From Leptospira interrogans serovar Manilae (GTDB lineage Bacteria > Spirochaetota > Leptospiria > Leptospirales > Leptospiraceae): a DNA stretch of 64,000 nt. The stretch covers positions 1 to 64,000 of the forward strand of contig CAMCZP010000005.1 in the NCBI GenBank assembly GCA_945887855.1. Reading direction: 5' to 3'. Positions 8,435 through 18,389 of the stretch are shown here, one piece after another. The translations under genes and the position numbers were made by a program. The notes under the pieces were generated by a model. That model was not told the origin of the DNA, did no database searches, and saw nothing but the letters and a program-made list of their open reading frames with translations. The first letter of the stretch is position 1, and each line of letters starts with the position of its first letter.

Positions 8435-10111
8435 TTATCCTTTACCAGAATTTCTAGATTTTATTCTCCAAAATGCATATATGGAGATACCTATTGGGAT
8501 TAAAAAAATATTTAATATAGTAAATACCATTTGCTCTACTTTAGATGTTTGTTTGAGACTCTGAACATAAGCTTGTTTAGTTCTCGTTGCTACTAAGTCA
8601 GTGTCACCTGAGAATATATCAAGTAGATTTGAAACAAAAGGTAAATTTGTTTTACGAAATACATCTACATATTGTTCTTTTGTAAAAAATATATCTGAGA
8701 TTAAATAGGGAGATCCACTCACAAATATTCTGGAAATTTTTCCTTCAGGAGTTTGTCTTACAAATGTTTCTTGGTTGGCACCGATAGGAAGTGATTCTAA
8801 TGAAAAAGCACTTTTTATTTTTCCCTCTACAGAAATTCCCATTGGCATTTTTAATCCTTGGGATTTTACAGGCTGTGAGGCAATTTCATTTTCCCCTAAT
8901 GGTAAAAAATCAGATCGAATATCTGCATCTTCTGTGGTTTGAATCACAGGAATTATCTTTGCATCTGGTTGTGATTCATTTTTAATTGTAATACCACTTA
9001 CCCAAGGTAGTACAACACCTGATGAATTTTTGGTGAGATCACTTGCTTTAGATAATCCCCCGGAATCTTTTGTGGCAACAGGCCAGAGTGGATAATGATA
9101 TGGTATCAATACCCCCGGTTCTACCTGGACAAAAGCATCTGTTACTAGGGAATTATCGGGCTCCAAAATCATTTCACTTTTCACTTCAAATCCATATTTG
9201 GAAGTAAATTCTCTCATTGCACCCGCAGATTCCTGTGCGGAAGCAAATCCCTCACTCATTCCCATACCTGGCATGGATCTTCCGGATGGTAGGGTAAAAT
9301 TCATGGATCCATAGAGGAAAACTAAATTTCCTCCATTTACCACAAATTGGTCTAAATTGAATTTACCGAGCTCACTGAGTACAGGGCTGCCCACAAGTAA
9401 TAGAGTTTTTATTTCGGAGGGAACCATTTCCTGGTTGATATTGATTTCACTTGGCTCCCCATATTCGGGAGTGTAAACTTTATGAATGAAAACTCCAAAT
9501 GTATTTTTGTCAGACATCTGGCCCGGCTCAGGGTATGTGAAAGAACCGGGTGCTTTGATTATGCCCAAGCTTGATACATTTCCCTTGCGAGTCATTTTTT
9601 TTAATAAAGTGAGAATTTGGTACTCCAAAGTTTCTGCGCTGTATGCCACTGGAATTACTTCTGTAAGGCTCCCCAAAGTAATACGAATGCCAAAATAAGC
9701 CTGTTTTACTTCAGCCGAACCTCTTTCCACCTTTTCCAATGGATAAGACCTTACCCCCGCTTCATTAGCTTTTTTGCGTTCTGATTCGGAAGTATCCGGA
9801 TCATGAAATCTGAGTTCAACTTTCTTTTTATTCACACCGGCAATTTCTTTTAAAATCTCTTTAGCCAATGTAAGACGTGCCCTGTGCATTCCAGGCACAT
9901 CCCCGGAATAAAATGCATCAATGATGAGCTTTTCTGATAAAGAATTGATTATTTTTTCTGTGCTAGCAGTTAAGTTAAGTCTATTTTCTTTGGAAAGATC
10001 TTTTCTACAATTCCAATCTGAGAAAAAATAATTTGATAAAATAAATAAAAAAAAGATTTGGATAAATAGAAAAACTCTATTATGATTGAATTTTGAAAAG
10101 AAAGAAATCAT
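8435..10111 (-). CDS. GldG-like ABC-associated extracytoplasmic protein
   Basis: 558 aa with a membrane segment near the N-terminus (about 14-32) and another near the C-terminus (about 527-548), leaving a large outer domain. LIIDAFYSGDVPG followed by a stretch on amino-acid order in torsion-like repeats, and YQILTLLKKMTRKG, fit the GldG / 'ABC-type uncharacterized transport system' family. Its ATG overlaps the GldF-like stop by 4 bases and has GGGGGAAAAA just upstream. In Bacteroidetes GldA/F/G supports gliding; most homologues elsewhere, including here, have no known substrate. Confidence 0.85.
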   Translation of the reverse strand: MISFFSKFNHNRVFLFIQIFFLFILSNYFFSDWNCRKDLSKENRLNLTASTEKIINSLSEKLIIDAFYSGDVPGMHRARLTLAKEILKEIAGVNKKKVELRFHDPDTSESERKKANEAGVRSYPLEKVERGSAEVKQAYFGIRITLGSLTEVIPVAYSAETLEYQILTLLKKMTRKGNVSSLGIIKAPGSFTYPEPGQMSDKNTFGVFIHKVYTPEYGEPSEININQEMVPSEIKTLLLVGSPVLSELGKFNLDQFVVNGGNLVFLYGSMNFTLPSGRSMPGMGMSEGFASAQESAGAMREFTSKYGFEVKSEMILEPDNSLVTDAFVQVEPGVLIPYHYPLWPVATKDSGGLSKASDLTKNSSGVVLPWVSGITIKNESQPDAKIIPVIQTTEDADIRSDFLPLGENEIASQPVKSQGLKMPMGISVEGKIKSAFSLESLPIGANQETFVRQTPEGKISRIFVSGSPYLISDIFFTKEQYVDVFRKTNLPFVSNLLDIFSGDTDLVATRTKQAYVQSLKQTSKVEQMVFTILNIFLIPIGISIYAFWRIKSRNSGKG

Positions 10112-10833
10112 TTTTTCCCCCTGAGAATTATTGAGTTGAATGCTATCATTACAGAGATAAAACTAAAATAAAAATATAAATCTCTCGGATCAAAAACTCC
10201 CATACGAAATGATTCAAAATGTTGGGAGAGAGAAAAAAAGGCTATAGCACCACCCAATGTATTACCAAAAAATTGTAGGATGGGCTGGTAGCCCATTAAA
10301 AAGGTGAGTAAACATGCAAGTAATGTTAACATAAAGGCACTGATTTGATCTTTTGTTAAAGAAGAAATAACTAACCCCATAGAAATATAGGCTCCACCCA
10401 ATAAAATTGCACCCAAATACCCACAAAATACCAAACCAAAATCCAGAGTTCCCAAGATCCATATTGTAAATGGCACCAATAAAGAACATAGTATTACAAA
10501 AATTAAAAAAATCCAGGCAGATAAAAATTTTCCCACAATGATCTCTAAGTCATTCAATGGAAGTGTAAGGAGAACTTCTAAAGTTCCAGACCTCTCTTCC
10601 TCTGCCCAAAGCCTCATTGTAATCGCAGGTATAAAGATTATAAATAAAATTGGTATCCAAAGAAAATATTGTTCCATAGAAGACACCTTTAAATCCCAAA
10701 ATGAATTTCCTCCCAGCCCATAAAAAAAGAGAAAGGAGATAAGTAGCAGAAAAAAAGAAGCAAAAATATATCCTATGGGAGTGTTGAAATACGTAGTTGT
10801 TTCTTTCTTCACAATGGATTTAATATTTTTCAT
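10108..10833 (-). CDS. GldF-like ABC-2 permease
   Basis: 241 aa with six predicted membrane segments, the usual ABC-2 permease size. IFIPAITMRLWAEEERSGTLEVLLTLP is the conserved intracellular loop of the GldF/NosY/ABC-2 group. The gene overlaps its ATPase partner by 4 bases (ATGA), with AGGGG as ribosome binding site. It should form the transmembrane channel of the exporter driven by the adjacent ATPase. Confidence 0.92.
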   Translation of the reverse strand: MKNIKSIVKKETTTYFNTPIGYIFASFFLLLISFLFFYGLGGNSFWDLKVSSMEQYFLWIPILFIIFIPAITMRLWAEEERSGTLEVLLTLPLNDLEIIVGKFLSAWIFLIFVILCSLLVPFTIWILGTLDFGLVFCGYLGAILLGGAYISMGLVISSLTKDQISAFMLTLLACLLTFLMGYQPILQFFGNTLGGAIAFFSLSQHFESFRMGVFDPRDLYFYFSFISVMIAFNSIILRGKK

Positions 10834-11750
10834 TTCGCACCCCTAGTTAATTCTTCAAATATTGTTTCTAAAGATTTTTTATAAACTTTGATTTCTCGTA
10901 TTTCAAATTCTGATTTTTTTAAAATAGAAAATACATCTTGCGGATTTTTATCCCCCAATCCAAGTATATAGGGAATAAATCCATCCTGTTCTTCTTCCGT
11001 TTCTAACTTTTCAGCGAGTAAAAACAAAGATTTTAATTTTGGGAGAAATGTTTTTTCATCCCCCCGTACAGACACATACATAGAATTTCCCCTGTGCAAA
11101 CCTTTCACTGTGGAATTTGCAACTATAGTGCCCCCATTGATAATGATCACCTCGTCACAAATATCCTCTACTTCTTGGAGAATATGGGTAGAGAGAATAA
11201 GGGTTCTATCTTTGCCAAGGGATTTGATAAGTTGACGGATATGAGAAATTTGGTTGGGATCCAATCCGGAAGTTGGCTCATCTAGTATGATGAGTTCTGG
11301 GTCATGCACAAGTGTTCCCGCTAGTGCTACTCTTTGTTTAAAGCCTTTGGATAAAAATGAAATAGGAATTTTAAGATGGGTCGACAACTCACAGAGTTCT
11401 ATCATTTTGTTTACTCTTGAGGAGATCAACCCTTCCTCCACACCCCTAATTCTAGCGATGTATTCCAAATATTCCAGAACCAACATATCCGAATAAAGTG
11501 CAGCAGTTTCGGGTAGATACCCAAGTCTGGATTGGATTTCTTTTAAATCTGTATCTATTCCAAAATTACTATATGTAACCGTTCCGGATGTGGGCGAGAG
11601 AAATCCACTTATCAAGCGCATGGTTGTTGTTTTTCCCGCACCATTTGGACCCAGTAGACCCGTGATCACTCCAGGTTTCACTGTAAATGAAATCTGGTTG
11701 ACTGCGATCTTTTCTTCAAATTTTTTTGTCAAATTTTCTACACGTAACAT
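10830..11750 (-). CDS. GldA-like ABC transporter ATPase
   Basis: I place the start at ATG 11750 (MLRVENLTKKF, 306 aa) because AAAGG lies 7 bases upstream; an in-frame extension of 16 residues to 11798 has no homologous character. Walker A is GPNGAGKTT, the signature is LSKGFKQRV, Walker B is [13 protein letters not shown] and the switch His is in STHILQE. A ~90-residue C-terminal regulatory domain follows, as in drug/ABC-2 type ATPases. First gene of the Gld-like block, 67 bases downstream of the histidine kinase. Confidence 0.93.
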   Translation of the reverse strand: MLRVENLTKKFEEKIAVNQISFTVKPGVITGLLGPNGAGKTTTMRLISGFLSPTSGTVTYSNFGIDTDLKEIQSRLGYLPETAALYSDMLVLEYLEYIARIRGVEEGLISSRVNKMIELCELSTHLKIPISFLSKGFKQRVALAGTLVHDPELIILDEPTSGLDPNQISHIRQLIKSLGKDRTLILSTHILQEVEDICDEVIIINGGTIVANSTVKGLHRGNSMYVSVRGDEKTFLPKLKSLFLLAEKLETEEEQDGFIPYILGLGDKNPQDVFSILKKSEFEIREIKVYKKSLETIFEELTRGAK

Positions 11751-11817
11751 ATTACTACCTTTCGATTGCCACATCATCTGAAAAGCCTTTTGATGCAATC
11801 TAAATTTTAGTTAGAGT

Positions 11818-14277
11818 CTATGGTATTTTGTAAAGACGGGCTGGCAAGTAGATGGTAAATCGAGTTCTGGCAGGAATGCTATGGAGTTCTAGATAACCTT
11901 TGTGTTTGGAGAGTATCTTTTGGATGATATGCAGTCCCAAACCCGAACCTTCTCCAGCTTTTTTAGTGGTGAAAAATGGTTCAAAAATTTTCTTTTGGAT
12001 CTCCGGAGGAATCCCGGGACCATTGTCTTCAATTGTAATGGAAAGGTATTGGTTATAAGAATATTTTTCTGAATTATCTTCCTCTACTTTGTAAGGGATC
12101 GGAATGGGAGATTGGAGATTATTCAAATCAGGAGTGCTAACCAATTTTATTTCAATCTGGATGATTCCATTCCCTTGCATAGCCTGGATGGAGTTATGGA
12201 TTAAATTTGTCCAAATTTGGTTTAATTCATCCGGAAAGCAATAGATAGATGGAATTGGATCATAGTGTTTAATGACTTCAATGGAATTTTTAAGTTTATT
12301 GTTTAAAATTGTAAGCACGGTCTCCATATTTTCTTTGAGATTGGAGGCTACCATTTCCTCACTCTCTTCAAAATGCATATAGGATTTTAAAGATTTGACA
12401 ATTTTAGAAGCACGGTCTGATGAAAGATTAATGACATTTGCTTTTTTTTGAATCCCCTTTAGGATCTTACACGTCCTAATGAGTTCTGAAAAATTTTGTA
12501 ACCCAAAATCTAGTTTTAAATTATCCAAATTTTCATATAAACCCAAATCTATGATATCCTCTGCCACCAATTCTGAATTTTGGATATTATGTTCTTGGAG
12601 AAGACTTTGTACGATTTTTTTCTTTGCGCGTATTTCTTTCGTAGAAAATAAATTATTTGATTCTTTTGATAGATCAATGTACAACAAAATCTTTTTCCAA
12701 TCTTCTGGAGAAATTTTTGTAGTACTAGGATTTAGTATAAAGAGTAACTCATTGAATGTAAAAAGGATATTTTCTGAACTTGCTTTGATTGCCCCCAACG
12801 GAGTATTGATTTCATGAGCTACACCTGCTACCATGGAACCAAGTGTGATCATTCGATCGGACTTCATTAGTTCTGTTTGGGATGCTTCCAATTTTAAATA
12901 AGCTTTTTTAGCATTTTCTTTTTCATTTTCCAGTGCTTGTAAGAGCTCTATTTGTTTATCCCTTCTTTCTTTTTCTTTTTTTAATAGTACATTTTTTTCT
13001 TGGATTGTACTTTTTAATTCCAATGCTGCAATTTCTTGGCTTTCTTTGATTCGATAGCCCATTGTGATTGAAAGTAAAATAAATTCCAACATAGATCCTA
13101 TTTGCTGACCATTCTTAGTTAAAAAATTTGAATTAACAAAACCTACTAATTGTAAAAGTGTAAAAAATATTCCTATTAAGAAAATAATCCAGGATCCAAA
13201 CAAAAAGAGTGCTACTCTATTCTTCTTTAAAGATAAATAACCGGTAGTCAAAGTTATAAAAAGTAACCATGGAGGTAATAAAAAATATACCATGAAAATT
13301 GCAATTTTGTAACTCAAAAATGGACTTAGAATTATGTGAAATATGTGTATGATTACAAAAAAAATGGAAATTTTATAAATATTTTTATAGTTTTTTTCTG
13401 TTTCTAAAATATTGTTTATAAACAGGTAGGAAGTAAGCCCAAGAATTGAATTCAGTATAATTGATGATTTATTTATCCACCAGAGTGGAGCTTCTGGCCA
13501 TAAATATAAAAAAGATATACCTGAAAAAGATGCCTGGAATAATCCATTGCTTAAAAGAAAGAAACAATAAAGTAAATACAATCCACTTCTTGTAGCGATA
13601 CTCAAAAATAAATTATACAATAGAATTGCAATTATTCCCCCAAAATATAGGGATTGAAGAAATGTATCACTAACTCTTAGGTTTTGAAATTCATCATATG
13701 AATTTAGAAGAAATGAAAATTGATTGGAAGACGAACTCTTAGAATAAAACCAACATTCAGTTGTACCACTCCGGATAGTAAATGATGGCTTTCTAAATTT
13801 TATTTTCCAGTTCTCTATAGAAACCTGGTCTCCTAAAATTTGGATGTATGAATTTTTATTTTGATCCATACACTCTAGTTGAATATTATCAATCAATGAA
13901 TAGTCTAAAATCAAAATTATATTTTTATTGTATGACGGATGGAATGTAAATCTCATATATCCATAGTATGAGTGTGAGCTGTAGCCAAAATTTGGAGTTT
14001 GATTTTCTGTGAAACGGTATTCCTTTAGGCTGTTAGAAAGAAGGGCTTCTTTGAATACTACCCTATTTTGTTCATCTTCAAAAAAAATAATTTGGTCATT
14101 GATATTTTTTGATGACAAAGTATCGTTGACCTCAATGGAAGGAATTTCATAATTTTTATTAGAAAATTGGTATTCACTATTTTCATCTACCACCCACTCT
14201 GAAAATATAGGAAAAGTATATACCAAAAATAGGATTAAAAAAATGTTTCGCAAAGATAAATGAAATCCTTTTGTCAA
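11818..14277 (-). CDS. 7TMR-DISM sensor histidine kinase
   Basis: 819 aa. Order: signal peptide (1-26), extracytoplasmic beta-rich 7TMR-DISMED2-like domain (about 35-190), seven membrane helices (about 205-408), coiled coil (about 415-470), HisKA domain with phospho-acceptor His488 in [16 protein letters not shown], and an HATPase domain ([29 protein letters not shown]). There is no receiver domain, so a separate response regulator is needed and none is nearby. The start is TTG at 14277, one base after the preceding gene's stop. It is therefore probably co-transcribed with the 570-aa protein upstream and perhaps with the ABC genes downstream. Confidence 0.93.
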   Translation of the reverse strand: MTKGFHLSLRNIFLILFLVYTFPIFSEWVVDENSEYQFSNKNYEIPSIEVNDTLSSKNINDQIIFFEDEQNRVVFKEALLSNSLKEYRFTENQTPNFGYSSHSYYGYMRFTFHPSYNKNIILILDYSLIDNIQLECMDQNKNSYIQILGDQVSIENWKIKFRKPSFTIRSGTTECWFYSKSSSSNQFSFLLNSYDEFQNLRVSDTFLQSLYFGGIIAILLYNLFLSIATRSGLYLLYCFFLLSNGLFQASFSGISFLYLWPEAPLWWINKSSIILNSILGLTSYLFINNILETEKNYKNIYKISIFFVIIHIFHIILSPFLSYKIAIFMVYFLLPPWLLFITLTTGYLSLKKNRVALFLFGSWIIFLIGIFFTLLQLVGFVNSNFLTKNGQQIGSMLEFILLSITMGYRIKESQEIAALELKSTIQEKNVLLKKEKERRDKQIELLQALENEKENAKKAYLKLEASQTELMKSDRMITLGSMVAGVAHEINTPLGAIKASSENILFTFNELLFILNPSTTKISPEDWKKILLYIDLSKESNNLFSTKEIRAKKKIVQSLLQEHNIQNSELVAEDIIDLGLYENLDNLKLDFGLQNFSELIRTCKILKGIQKKANVINLSSDRASKIVKSLKSYMHFEESEEMVASNLKENMETVLTILNNKLKNSIEVIKHYDPIPSIYCFPDELNQIWTNLIHNSIQAMQGNGIIQIEIKLVSTPDLNNLQSPIPIPYKVEEDNSEKYSYNQYLSITIEDNGPGIPPEIQKKIFEPFFTTKKAGEGSGLGLHIIQKILSKHKGYLELHSIPARTRFTIYLPARLYKIP

Positions 14278-15990
14278 TTAAAGTGTTCTCAATTTTTGGA
14301 TTGCCTTACTTAAAATTTTTTCAATTGGTGCTTTTTGAGAAGTATCTTTGATTTTAGAATATACAATCGCCAAATTTTCTTCTACCTTATCATAGTCAGG
14401 AGCAGATCCAAAGGCATCTACAAAGTGTGGCCACCCAGTTTTTAAGAGCCTGGTAACAGATTCTGGCTCTTTCTTTAATTCTCTTACACTTATCTCTAGA
14501 AATTTCTTAGTTAGGTTTAGTTTTTCTAATGTCTTTTTAAAATCCCTCACTGTTTTTAAATCCACACCGGATTTTTGTGATACATTTGAATAGTATTCCC
14601 CCCAATCAAAGATTTCACCTGAAACTTCTTTGGAAATGTTAGCCTGTATGGAAACAAAAGTTTTGATAAGTGGAGATGCTTTTGAAATCCATTCACTGTA
14701 TTGCGTTTTATCTTCTTTTAGTTTTTCTAAGGATCTAGTGAGTTGCAAATAAGTCATATATGTAAAAGAAGTAAAAGGTGTAGGATTTACACCTGGACTT
14801 TGTTTCGGTGGAATTTTAATTTTTGGTTCAGGTTTTGGTTTTATAGGAATTTCAATTGGCTGAGGATCGTCTACAGTTTCCGATTCCCCCAAATCAATAT
14901 CAGGAAGCGGTTCATCACTTGCGTCAATCTCAGGTTCTGAATCCGGAGTGAGCACATCCGGAGATTCCTCTAAATCAAGGGAGAAATTCTCTTCTGTAAT
15001 ACCTGTTTCTTCAAAATGTAAAACATCTTCGTGGGAGAGAGGTACTTCTTCTTCCTGGAGGAAGTCCCCCAAATCATCAGATGTCTGTATGTCATCCATT
15101 TCGGGTTCTTGTTCTGCATTAGGGAAAGCATTGGAATCCTCATGTTGGGGAATGGGCTCTTCCTCCATACCAAAGTCGGATTCCTCCACAGATGGATCAA
15201 TAGAGGATGGTTCTTCCTCTGAACTTGTTTCTTCTTCAATTCCAATTGGAGCATCACTCACTTCTAGCTTCTTTCCATTTAAATTTAGTGATAATTCCAA
15301 TATTTCTACCAAGATAGAAATTTCTTTCTCCAATTCAACGGGAGCTGGAGGTTTGGATTGTGCCTCTGGAATTGGAGCTTGGTTTTGTGATTTTTTTTCT
15401 TGGGCAATTTGATCTAATTTTTCTTTTTGTGCAAGCTCGGTAGCCTCTTTTTCTTTTTGGGCTTTGAGTTGGTCATCTTTTACTTCTACTAGCATACCTA
15501 CAGGTTTTATTATCTGCCCATTGGAAGTATTTTGGATCACTAAGAGTTCTTCTTTTATTACAAATTGAGATGACTTAGGAAAGATAGATCCGATTTTAAA
15601 TAAGATTTCTTCAGTGACCGAGTGAAAGCTTTCAGTACTTTCCAAACGATCGAGTTCTTGGTTTTTTATTTTGGTTTGGCTATTTGTTAGCACTTCCATG
15701 ATGTGTTTTGTGAGATAATCCGTGAGGGATTTCACATCAGTTTGCAAAAAGGATGCAATAGTATCCATGTGAGCTAAAAAATCATCCATCCCCTGAATGC
15801 TATCATTCATATGTTCATGGATTTTGGTAAGAATATGATTGTGCTCTTCTGTGCTATGTTTTTTTTGGGTTAGATAGTTTTCAAAGAGTTTCAGATGGGC
15901 ATCTAAATAAGAGAGAAACTCTCCATGTTCAGTGAGTATAAATTCTCCCTCGGGAGTTTTTTCTAAAATTTTCTTTGTTTCTACTTTCAT
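14278..15990 (-). CDS. Acidic multi-domain protein of unknown function
   Basis: I place the start at ATG 15990 (570 aa), because AGGG precedes it at good distance; a GTG two codons upstream is possible. Three parts are visible: a helical N-terminal third (about 1-180), a Glu/Asp/Pro-rich low-complexity linker (about 190-410, including a PKPEPKIKIPPKQSP stretch), and a helical C-terminal domain (about 420-570). There is no signal peptide or membrane segment. I do not recognise a family. The abutting histidine kinase suggests a shared pathway. The acidic tract makes a long spurious ORF on the opposite strand. Confidence 0.75.
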   Translation of the reverse strand: MKVETKKILEKTPEGEFILTEHGEFLSYLDAHLKLFENYLTQKKHSTEEHNHILTKIHEHMNDSIQGMDDFLAHMDTIASFLQTDVKSLTDYLTKHIMEVLTNSQTKIKNQELDRLESTESFHSVTEEILFKIGSIFPKSSQFVIKEELLVIQNTSNGQIIKPVGMLVEVKDDQLKAQKEKEATELAQKEKLDQIAQEKKSQNQAPIPEAQSKPPAPVELEKEISILVEILELSLNLNGKKLEVSDAPIGIEEETSSEEEPSSIDPSVEESDFGMEEEPIPQHEDSNAFPNAEQEPEMDDIQTSDDLGDFLQEEEVPLSHEDVLHFEETGITEENFSLDLEESPDVLTPDSEPEIDASDEPLPDIDLGESETVDDPQPIEIPIKPKPEPKIKIPPKQSPGVNPTPFTSFTYMTYLQLTRSLEKLKEDKTQYSEWISKASPLIKTFVSIQANISKEVSGEIFDWGEYYSNVSQKSGVDLKTVRDFKKTLEKLNLTKKFLEISVRELKKEPESVTRLLKTGWPHFVDAFGSAPDYDKVEENLAIVYSKIKDTSQKAPIEKILSKAIQKLRTL

Positions 15991-16134
15991 AACCACCCTA
16001 AACTATTGCTCCTAATTCTTTTGAAAACCTTATTTTTTTCATTTTGGTTGGAGAGTCCTTTTTTATGTTGAAACTTTAGGTTAGAGTGAAATCTTGTTAA
16101 CTATACGATATTATGTCCGAACTATGAGGATACT

Positions 16135-16521
16135 ATGAACTACCATGATGAAGAAACAATTTTAGCAAAAAACAATAGTCTAATGAATCTAAAAAGTAAT
16201 TTTGATTATGCTATAATGGACATTGAATTAGAGGGAGAGGATGATGCTCCTTTAAGTATATATGAACATGAGATCCTAATATTTGATGATTTTATATTCG
16301 ATCATGAAAACGAACTAAAAGATGAAAAACTTTTTCAACTTTTCAACAAAGCTTATAAATCAAAAGTGTATGTGAAAAATGATGAATCTTCTGAAGAGAC
16401 AGATACAGAGGGAGCGTACTACACAGATTCCCTTTCCATAGATATTCACAAGTTTATGTCTGACTACATCCAAAATATAATAGAACAAAATGAATTGCTC
16501 TTAGAAAAAATAAAAAAGTAA
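16135..16521 (+). CDS. Small acidic hypothetical protein
   Basis: 128 aa, strongly acidic (for example DIELEGEDD and NDESSEETDTEG), ending in a short helical Lys-rich tail. GAGGAT sits about 6 bases before the ATG, supporting expression. There is no signal peptide, membrane segment or known motif. It is divergent from the 570-aa gene across a 144-base gap and precedes the propeller gene by 83 bases. Function unknown. Confidence 0.6.
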   Translation: MNYHDEETILAKNNSLMNLKSNFDYAIMDIELEGEDDAPLSIYEHEILIFDDFIFDHENELKDEKLFQLFNKAYKSKVYVKNDESSEETDTEGAYYTDSLSIDIHKFMSDYIQNIIEQNELLLEKIKK

Positions 16522-16604
16522 GATTATTTAGGTTCACTAGAAATGGATAAAATGCAATCCCACTTGGTATTTTCAATTTAATATTAAATTCTTTTTAAAT
16601 TAAA

Positions 16605-18284
16605 ATGATCACTAAAAATATATATACATTTATAAATGACGCAACTGCAATAACTATCTTTTTCCGCCGACAGGTGGAAAAAAGCCTAGGATTGTTACAA
16701 ATAAAATTGCAAAAACTGACTTTTTGCAGGAACGCCATAAATTATAAACTTATAGGATTGATCATTGCTCTCACTTTCCTAATTTCAGGAAAAATCATTA
16801 CAACCGAAAAGAAATTTCCTCTAAATCTACAAGAGGATGAAAAAATATTAAAAATCTTTTCCAATGGGGAAGAATTTTCCTATATTTCTATGCGAACCAA
16901 ACAAGCTGGTGAAACAGTCATAAAAGCTTTTTTTATGAGCTCTGGTGGAAATTATGTAGGTCCATTTCATGAGATTGGTCATCCCAAATATTCTCCTGAT
17001 GGTAAGTATTTTGCATTTACCGGGAGAGTGGGAAGACAAACGGGAGTTATAGTTGGAAATGAAAAGATAGGTCCCTATGAAAATATCACAGAACTCATTT
17101 TTATTTCCGGTGGAAAAGAAATTGCTTTCAAAGAAGAAAAAGAAGGAAAGGTATTTGTACACATAGGAAAGGATGAGTTCGGTCCTTTTGATTCTACAGG
17201 TGATTTTGTTTTACTCTATGGAGACAATCCCGGGTTTGTAGCGGATGAAAAGGGAAAGAAATTTTTTGTAACAAGAAATAAAAAATTAGGCCCTTATGAT
17301 TCCCTGCATGGTTTATTGGTATCCCCCGACTTAAAAAGATTTTCATTTCAAACCAAAGAGCAGGGAAAAAATTATATAGTCACAGAGTCACAAAAATTTG
17401 GTCCCTTTGAAGAAGCAAAGGCTGAACACTTTCGATACAGTGACAACTCTAAAGTGTTTAGTTTTATCACAAAGGATGACAACCAAGAAATTATTCACTT
17501 TAATTCTGAACTGATTGGGCCTTTTCTCACTGTTGGAGATCATGTACTACTAAATCATGGAAAATCTATTTCTTACCAAGCCGAAACAAATGGAGATTGG
17601 TTTGTATATCACAATAAGAAAAAATTTGGCCCTTTTGATACAATCTGGGGAAATCTAGTTATCAGCAATGATCTAAACCATGTGGCATATAGTTATATTG
17701 AAAAGAATAAATACTATGTATGTTTGGATAATGAAAAATTTGGTCCCTTTGATTTTGTAGTACAAAACTCAGTTAAGCATATCATAGATTCTACAGGTGT
17801 TGCATTTGAAGCTGAAGAAAATGGTTCAACATATGTATATTTTGGATCAGAAAAATATGGCCCTTATGAATATGCAAAAGATTTGAGTATATCTCCAGAT
17901 GGAAAGATGCCCCTTTTTAGAGCCATGATCTCTGGAAAGGAGTATGTAATTTTGGGTAAGGATAAATTTGGACCCTTTGATATGATATACAGTCTTCAAT
18001 ACTCTCTGGATGGAAAGTACATTACCTATGAAGCTGAGGTGGAAAAGAAATTTTTTATATTCAAAGGCAAAGATAAATTTGGCCCCTATGACATAGTGAG
18101 TAACCTCCGATTTTCCAACCTTGGAAAGGTGGTATCCTATGTGGCAAAGATAAATGGGGATGTTCACAATATGATTATTCGCGATGGAAAACCTTTTATT
18201 GGGAATTTCTTGGATGCAAGTGCCAAAAAAAAAGGCTATATCTATGTGGATAACAAAGAAGCTATTCTCGTTGAAAAAGAATAG
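16605..18284 (+). CDS. Twelve-repeat beta-propeller-like protein with a mobile element in its 5' coding region
   Basis: 559 aa. From residue ~115 to the end, a GP(F/Y)(D/E) signature recurs at residues 119, 156, 193, 229, 266, 305, 342, 380, 419, 456 and 493, then once degenerate (GNF, 532-534): period 36-40. Units read as '...SPDGK..Y.A...GK.YV..G..KFGPFD', like WD40-type propeller proteins. A hydrophobic segment (about 48-61) would be the signal or anchor, putting the repeats outside the cytoplasm. Residues 12-44 are encoded by the 99-bp element at 16638-16736; removing element plus one duplication keeps the frame and puts the hydrophobic segment near the N-terminus. No clear Shine-Dalgarno precedes ATG 16605; a later TTG at 16758 is an alternative. 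Confidence 0.78.
   Translation: MITKNIYTFINDATAITIFFRRQVEKSLGLLQIKLQKLTFCRNAINYKLIGLIIALTFLISGKIITTEKKFPLNLQEDEKILKIFSNGEEFSYISMRTKQAGETVIKAFFMSSGGNYVGPFHEIGHPKYSPDGKYFAFTGRVGRQTGVIVGNEKIGPYENITELIFISGGKEIAFKEEKEGKVFVHIGKDEFGPFDSTGDFVLLYGDNPGFVADEKGKKFFVTRNKKLGPYDSLHGLLVSPDLKRFSFQTKEQGKNYIVTESQKFGPFEEAKAEHFRYSDNSKVFSFITKDDNQEIIHFNSELIGPFLTVGDHVLLNHGKSISYQAETNGDWFVYHNKKKFGPFDTIWGNLVISNDLNHVAYSYIEKNKYYVCLDNEKFGPFDFVVQNSVKHIIDSTGVAFEAEENGSTYVYFGSEKYGPYEYAKDLSISPDGKMPLFRAMISGKEYVILGKDKFGPFDMIYSLQYSLDGKYITYEAEVEKKFFIFKGKDKFGPYDIVSNLRFSNLGKVVSYVAKINGDVHNMIIRDGKPFIGNFLDASAKKKGYIYVDNKEAILVEKE
16638..16736 (-). mobile_element. 99-bp MITE-like element, copy B, inserted in frame in the propeller gene
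   Basis: Inverted relative to the copy at 7168-7266, with 95 of 99 bases the same. It is flanked by identical ATAAAT hexamers (16632-16637 and 16737-16742), again a 6-bp target duplication. 99 bases is 33 codons, and the duplication adds two, so the host frame is kept; the frame crosses the element without a stop. Two of the four differences fall in the hairpin stems: one creates a mismatch in the first hairpin and one a G-T pair in the second. Copy A therefore looks closer to an intact element. Confidence 0.88.
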
Positions 18285-18389
18285 TAATAACTCAGAGAAT
18301 TATTATTTTTTCTCTTTTTGTATTGTCTGCTTTTGTATTCACTGTCTAAAAAGTAACATAAAATTTAAATTTAGTTGGGAGATCTAAAT

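Noticed and set aside
14948..15412. 154-codon plus-strand ORF, Ser-rich
   Set aside because: Antisense of the acidic Glu-rich linker; composition mirrors the real gene and it has no ribosome binding site.
18184..18387. 67-codon plus-strand ORF between propeller gene and htpX
   Set aside because: Mostly an alternate frame of the propeller gene end; no ribosome binding site.
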